DNA of 64,000 nt, taken from positions 124,001 to 188,000 of the forward strand of contig CAZPKF010000002.1 in assembly GCA_964587155.1 (NCBI GenBank), written 5' to 3'. Of this stretch, positions 62,273 to 64,000 are shown one piece after another. The stretch comes from Hallerella sp964587155. GTDB taxonomy: Bacteria > Fibrobacterota > Fibrobacteria > Fibrobacterales > Fibrobacteraceae. Both the position numbers and the translations under genes were made by a program. The notes below the pieces were generated by a model. It saw only the letters and a program-made list of their open reading frames with translations. It was not told the origin of the DNA and searched no databases. Positions within the stretch are counted from its first letter, which is position 1. Each line of letters starts with the position of its first letter.

Positions 62273-64000
62273 ATGCGCTGTTTTTTGAACAAAGCCGTCT
62301 TTTCGTTGAGTATTTCGTTTTTTCCCGTCATTCTTTGGGCATATCCATCGAATCCGCTTCCCGTTTCGGTTGACAACGGAGAGCATTCGCTGTCAATTCG
62401 CCGCTTGGGGGATGAACATCATCGTTACACACAAACTCTTGACGGTTACTTGATTGTCCGCGGAGTTGATGGGCTTTATTATTATGCGGATGAATCCGGA
62501 ACTTCAAGTGGTGTCAAAGCGAAAAATACGGAAGATCGGAGCTTGCAAGAGAAAAATTTTCTGCAAAAACTGGACAGGGAAAAAATTTTCAGGGCGCATC
62601 GGAATTTGCATCCAGACAAACTTGTGCGCTCGGCGGCAAGTCGGAAAGGCCGTGCGCCATGGGTGCCTTTTGCCGGAGAGCCTTTGGATTTGGCAAAGTT
62701 TCCAAAGTTGAAGCTTCCCTCGGCAGAGCCTTTTGTCAATGGAACCAACCGATTCCCGGTGATTCTTATCGCAGGTTCCGGGAGTGAAAATGCGGATTCT
62801 ATTGCTTATTGGAACCAGTTGAATTTGTCCGGCTACAATAAAAATTCGCATATCGGATCGGTGAAGGATTATTTCCGCGATCAATCGAATGGCGTATTTA
62901 TTCCCGCTTTTGACATTTACCTGGTAAGCGTGTCTGGCGCACTTTCAAGTTACAAAAACAATGAAGATGGTCTTTTGAAAGAAGCTATTTCCAACTTGAA
63001 AACAAAGTACGTCAATTTTGATGCTGCTGTTTACGATTCCGATGAAGACGGCGAAATTGATGCCGCTGGATTTCTTTATGCGGGGACCGAAGCTGAGGCG
63101 AATGGTTTGGGTGGTTATCATTATGAACTGCAATGGACCGCTTCTGGAAAACAGGATGCTGGAAACGGCAAAAAGTTCAACAATTTTTTCATCATTTGTC
63201 AAATGGCAAGTTCTTCGGAACTGCAGCCCATCGCCACGTTCGTTCATGAATTCAGCCACGGCATGGGATTGAAGGATCACTATTGCGTTTATGGCGATGA
63301 TTGCTACCTGGATTATTCGGACAGTGTAAGTCAGGCTCCGGGGGCGCATGGGTGGGACGTCATGGCGACGGGAATGTATAACAAAACGAATGGGGCGACT
63401 CCCCCCGGGTACAGTGCGTTTGAAAAGGAATTTATGGGCTGGATGTCTTATACGAATCTTTCGCCTTCTGCAGCGGTGACAGTCATTCCACCGTTGACCT
63501 CTTCTAATTCTGCTTATAAAATTTCCGTAGAAGGAAATAACGATGAATGGTTCATTTTGGAAAATCGCCAATTGTCGGGATGGGATGCGTCTCTTCCGAA
63601 TCACGGTATGTTGATTTGGCACATTGATTACGAAGCTAGCATTTGGAATGCGGATGCTCTGAACGATGTTCCCGCGCATCAAAGGATCGATGTCGTCGAA
63701 GCGGGAAATTTGAAGGTGACTGGTTATTCGAACGGTTTTTCGTTTGCGAATTTGGCGGATGATCCTTTTCCCGGCTCGCAAAACGTGACTCATTTTTCGG
63801 CATTCAAATCGTGGGCGGGCGTTGACTTGGGCGTTCAGCTGTATTCCATCACGGAAAACGAAGGAAATGTTTGTTTTGCCACCCAAAGCGGAGTCTCTGT
63901 GGGAAATTGCCAAAAGTCGAGTTCCTCTTCTTCGGCTAGTTCTTCGAGTTCGCAAATGGGATCGTCTTCGTCCAGCTCTTCGGCGGATTGGACATTTTCC
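62273..64000 (+). CDS. M6 family metalloprotease with Ser-rich linker, cut by window edge
   Basis: From the ATG at 62273 (AAGGAG ribosome site about 11 bp upstream), 576 codons run open to the end. A signal peptide (VFSLSISFFPVILWAY) is cleaved near residue 22. A pro-region precedes FVHEFSHGMGLKDHY with the zinc motif HEFSH at residues 325-329, then GWDVMATGMY and GMLIWHIDY, typical of the M6 (immune inhibitor A-like) peptidases. From about residue 545 a Ser-rich linker starts, as in Fibrobacter modular exoenzymes, and should lead to further domains. It probably degrades protein outside the cell. Confidence 0.85.
   Translation, partial: MRCFLNKAVFSLSISFFPVILWAYPSNPLPVSVDNGEHSLSIRRLGDEHHRYTQTLDGYLIVRGVDGLYYYADESGTSSGVKAKNTEDRSLQEKNFLQKLDREKIFRAHRNLHPDKLVRSAASRKGRAPWVPFAGEPLDLAKFPKLKLPSAEPFVNGTNRFPVILIAGSGSENADSIAYWNQLNLSGYNKNSHIGSVKDYFRDQSNGVFIPAFDIYLVSVSGALSSYKNNEDGLLKEAISNLKTKYVNFDAAVYDSDEDGEIDAAGFLYAGTEAEANGLGGYHYELQWTASGKQDAGNGKKFNNFFIICQMASSSELQPIATFVHEFSHGMGLKDHYCVYGDDCYLDYSDSVSQAPGAHGWDVMATGMYNKTNGATPPGYSAFEKEFMGWMSYTNLSPSAAVTVIPPLTSSNSAYKISVEGNNDEWFILENRQLSGWDASLPNHGMLIWHIDYEASIWNADALNDVPAHQRIDVVEAGNLKVTGYSNGFSFANLADDPFPGSQNVTHFSAFKSWAGVDLGVQLYSITENEGNVCFATQSGVSVGNCQKSSSSSSASSSSSQMGSSSSSSSADWTFS

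Overview
This 64 kb window looks like a chromosome segment of a Fibrobacter-like bacterium (phylum Fibrobacterota). The best evidence is two tandem lipoproteins of about 900 residues that match what I know of the Fibrobacter succinogenes paralogous family TIGR02171. Lipoprotein signal peptides followed by poly-Ser stretches, and a Ser-rich linker at the right edge, fit the same group. Genus and species cannot be fixed by reading alone. All calls are made by eye from translated sequence; no database was searched.

Layout. (1) 1-4640: a decayed integrated element (about 210-4595) lies between a divergent nitrilase gene and a THUMP methyltransferase gene and is flanked by an 18-bp near-perfect direct repeat. 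It holds a broken tyrosine integrase, a broken hicB, an intact-looking DUF4160/DUF2442 pair with its own promoter and operator-like palindrome, a terminase small subunit and a stub of the large subunit. (2) 4640-10921: RNA methyltransferases, a namZ-like/murU-like/trmJ operon (cell-wall sugar recycling), ssb, a membrane protein and asd. (3) 11106-17569: a U32 peptidase/hydroxylase, a lipoprotein phosphatase with an outer-membrane barrel protein, and aguB-aguA for putrescine. (4) 17961-22085: three translationally coupled genes (AlgX-like SGNH lipoprotein, SirB1-like protein, polytopic membrane protein). (5) 22182-30825: an outer-membrane barrel pseudogene, then a coupled series of five secreted proteins, three of them TIGR02171-type paralogues that share an 838-bp identical block. 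(6) 30953-36137: a giant TPR/DUF3857/transglutaminase lipoprotein, a zinc-ribbon membrane protein, a CobC-like phosphatase and an SRP RNA gene on the minus strand. (7) 36291-44069: a 1941-residue secreted cadherin-type protein with six 98-residue repeats, then ruvC, a VanY-like carboxypeptidase and an MpaA-like amidase. (8) 44074-54241: pssA, an orphan peptide-binding lipoprotein, an MBOAT acyltransferase with two SGNH hydrolases, hisS and surE. (9) 54255-64000: gyrA, a lamin-tail lipoprotein, a Cys-rich lipoprotein, gpsA, plsY and der, and an M6 metalloprotease running off the edge.

How it fits together. Several loci remodel or recycle the envelope: NamZ/MurU, VanY/MpaA, MBOAT plus SGNH, AlgX-like, and PssA/GpsA/PlsY for phospholipids. 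The window is unusually rich in SGNH-type esterase/acyltransferase folds (five candidates). The most interesting material is the TIGR02171 cluster with its mosaic gene conversion and apparently non-catalytic formylglycine-generating-enzyme domain, the cysteine-paired cadherin array, a dispersed intergenic repeat present in three copies, and the leaderless DUF4160/DUF2442 module in the prophage remnant.
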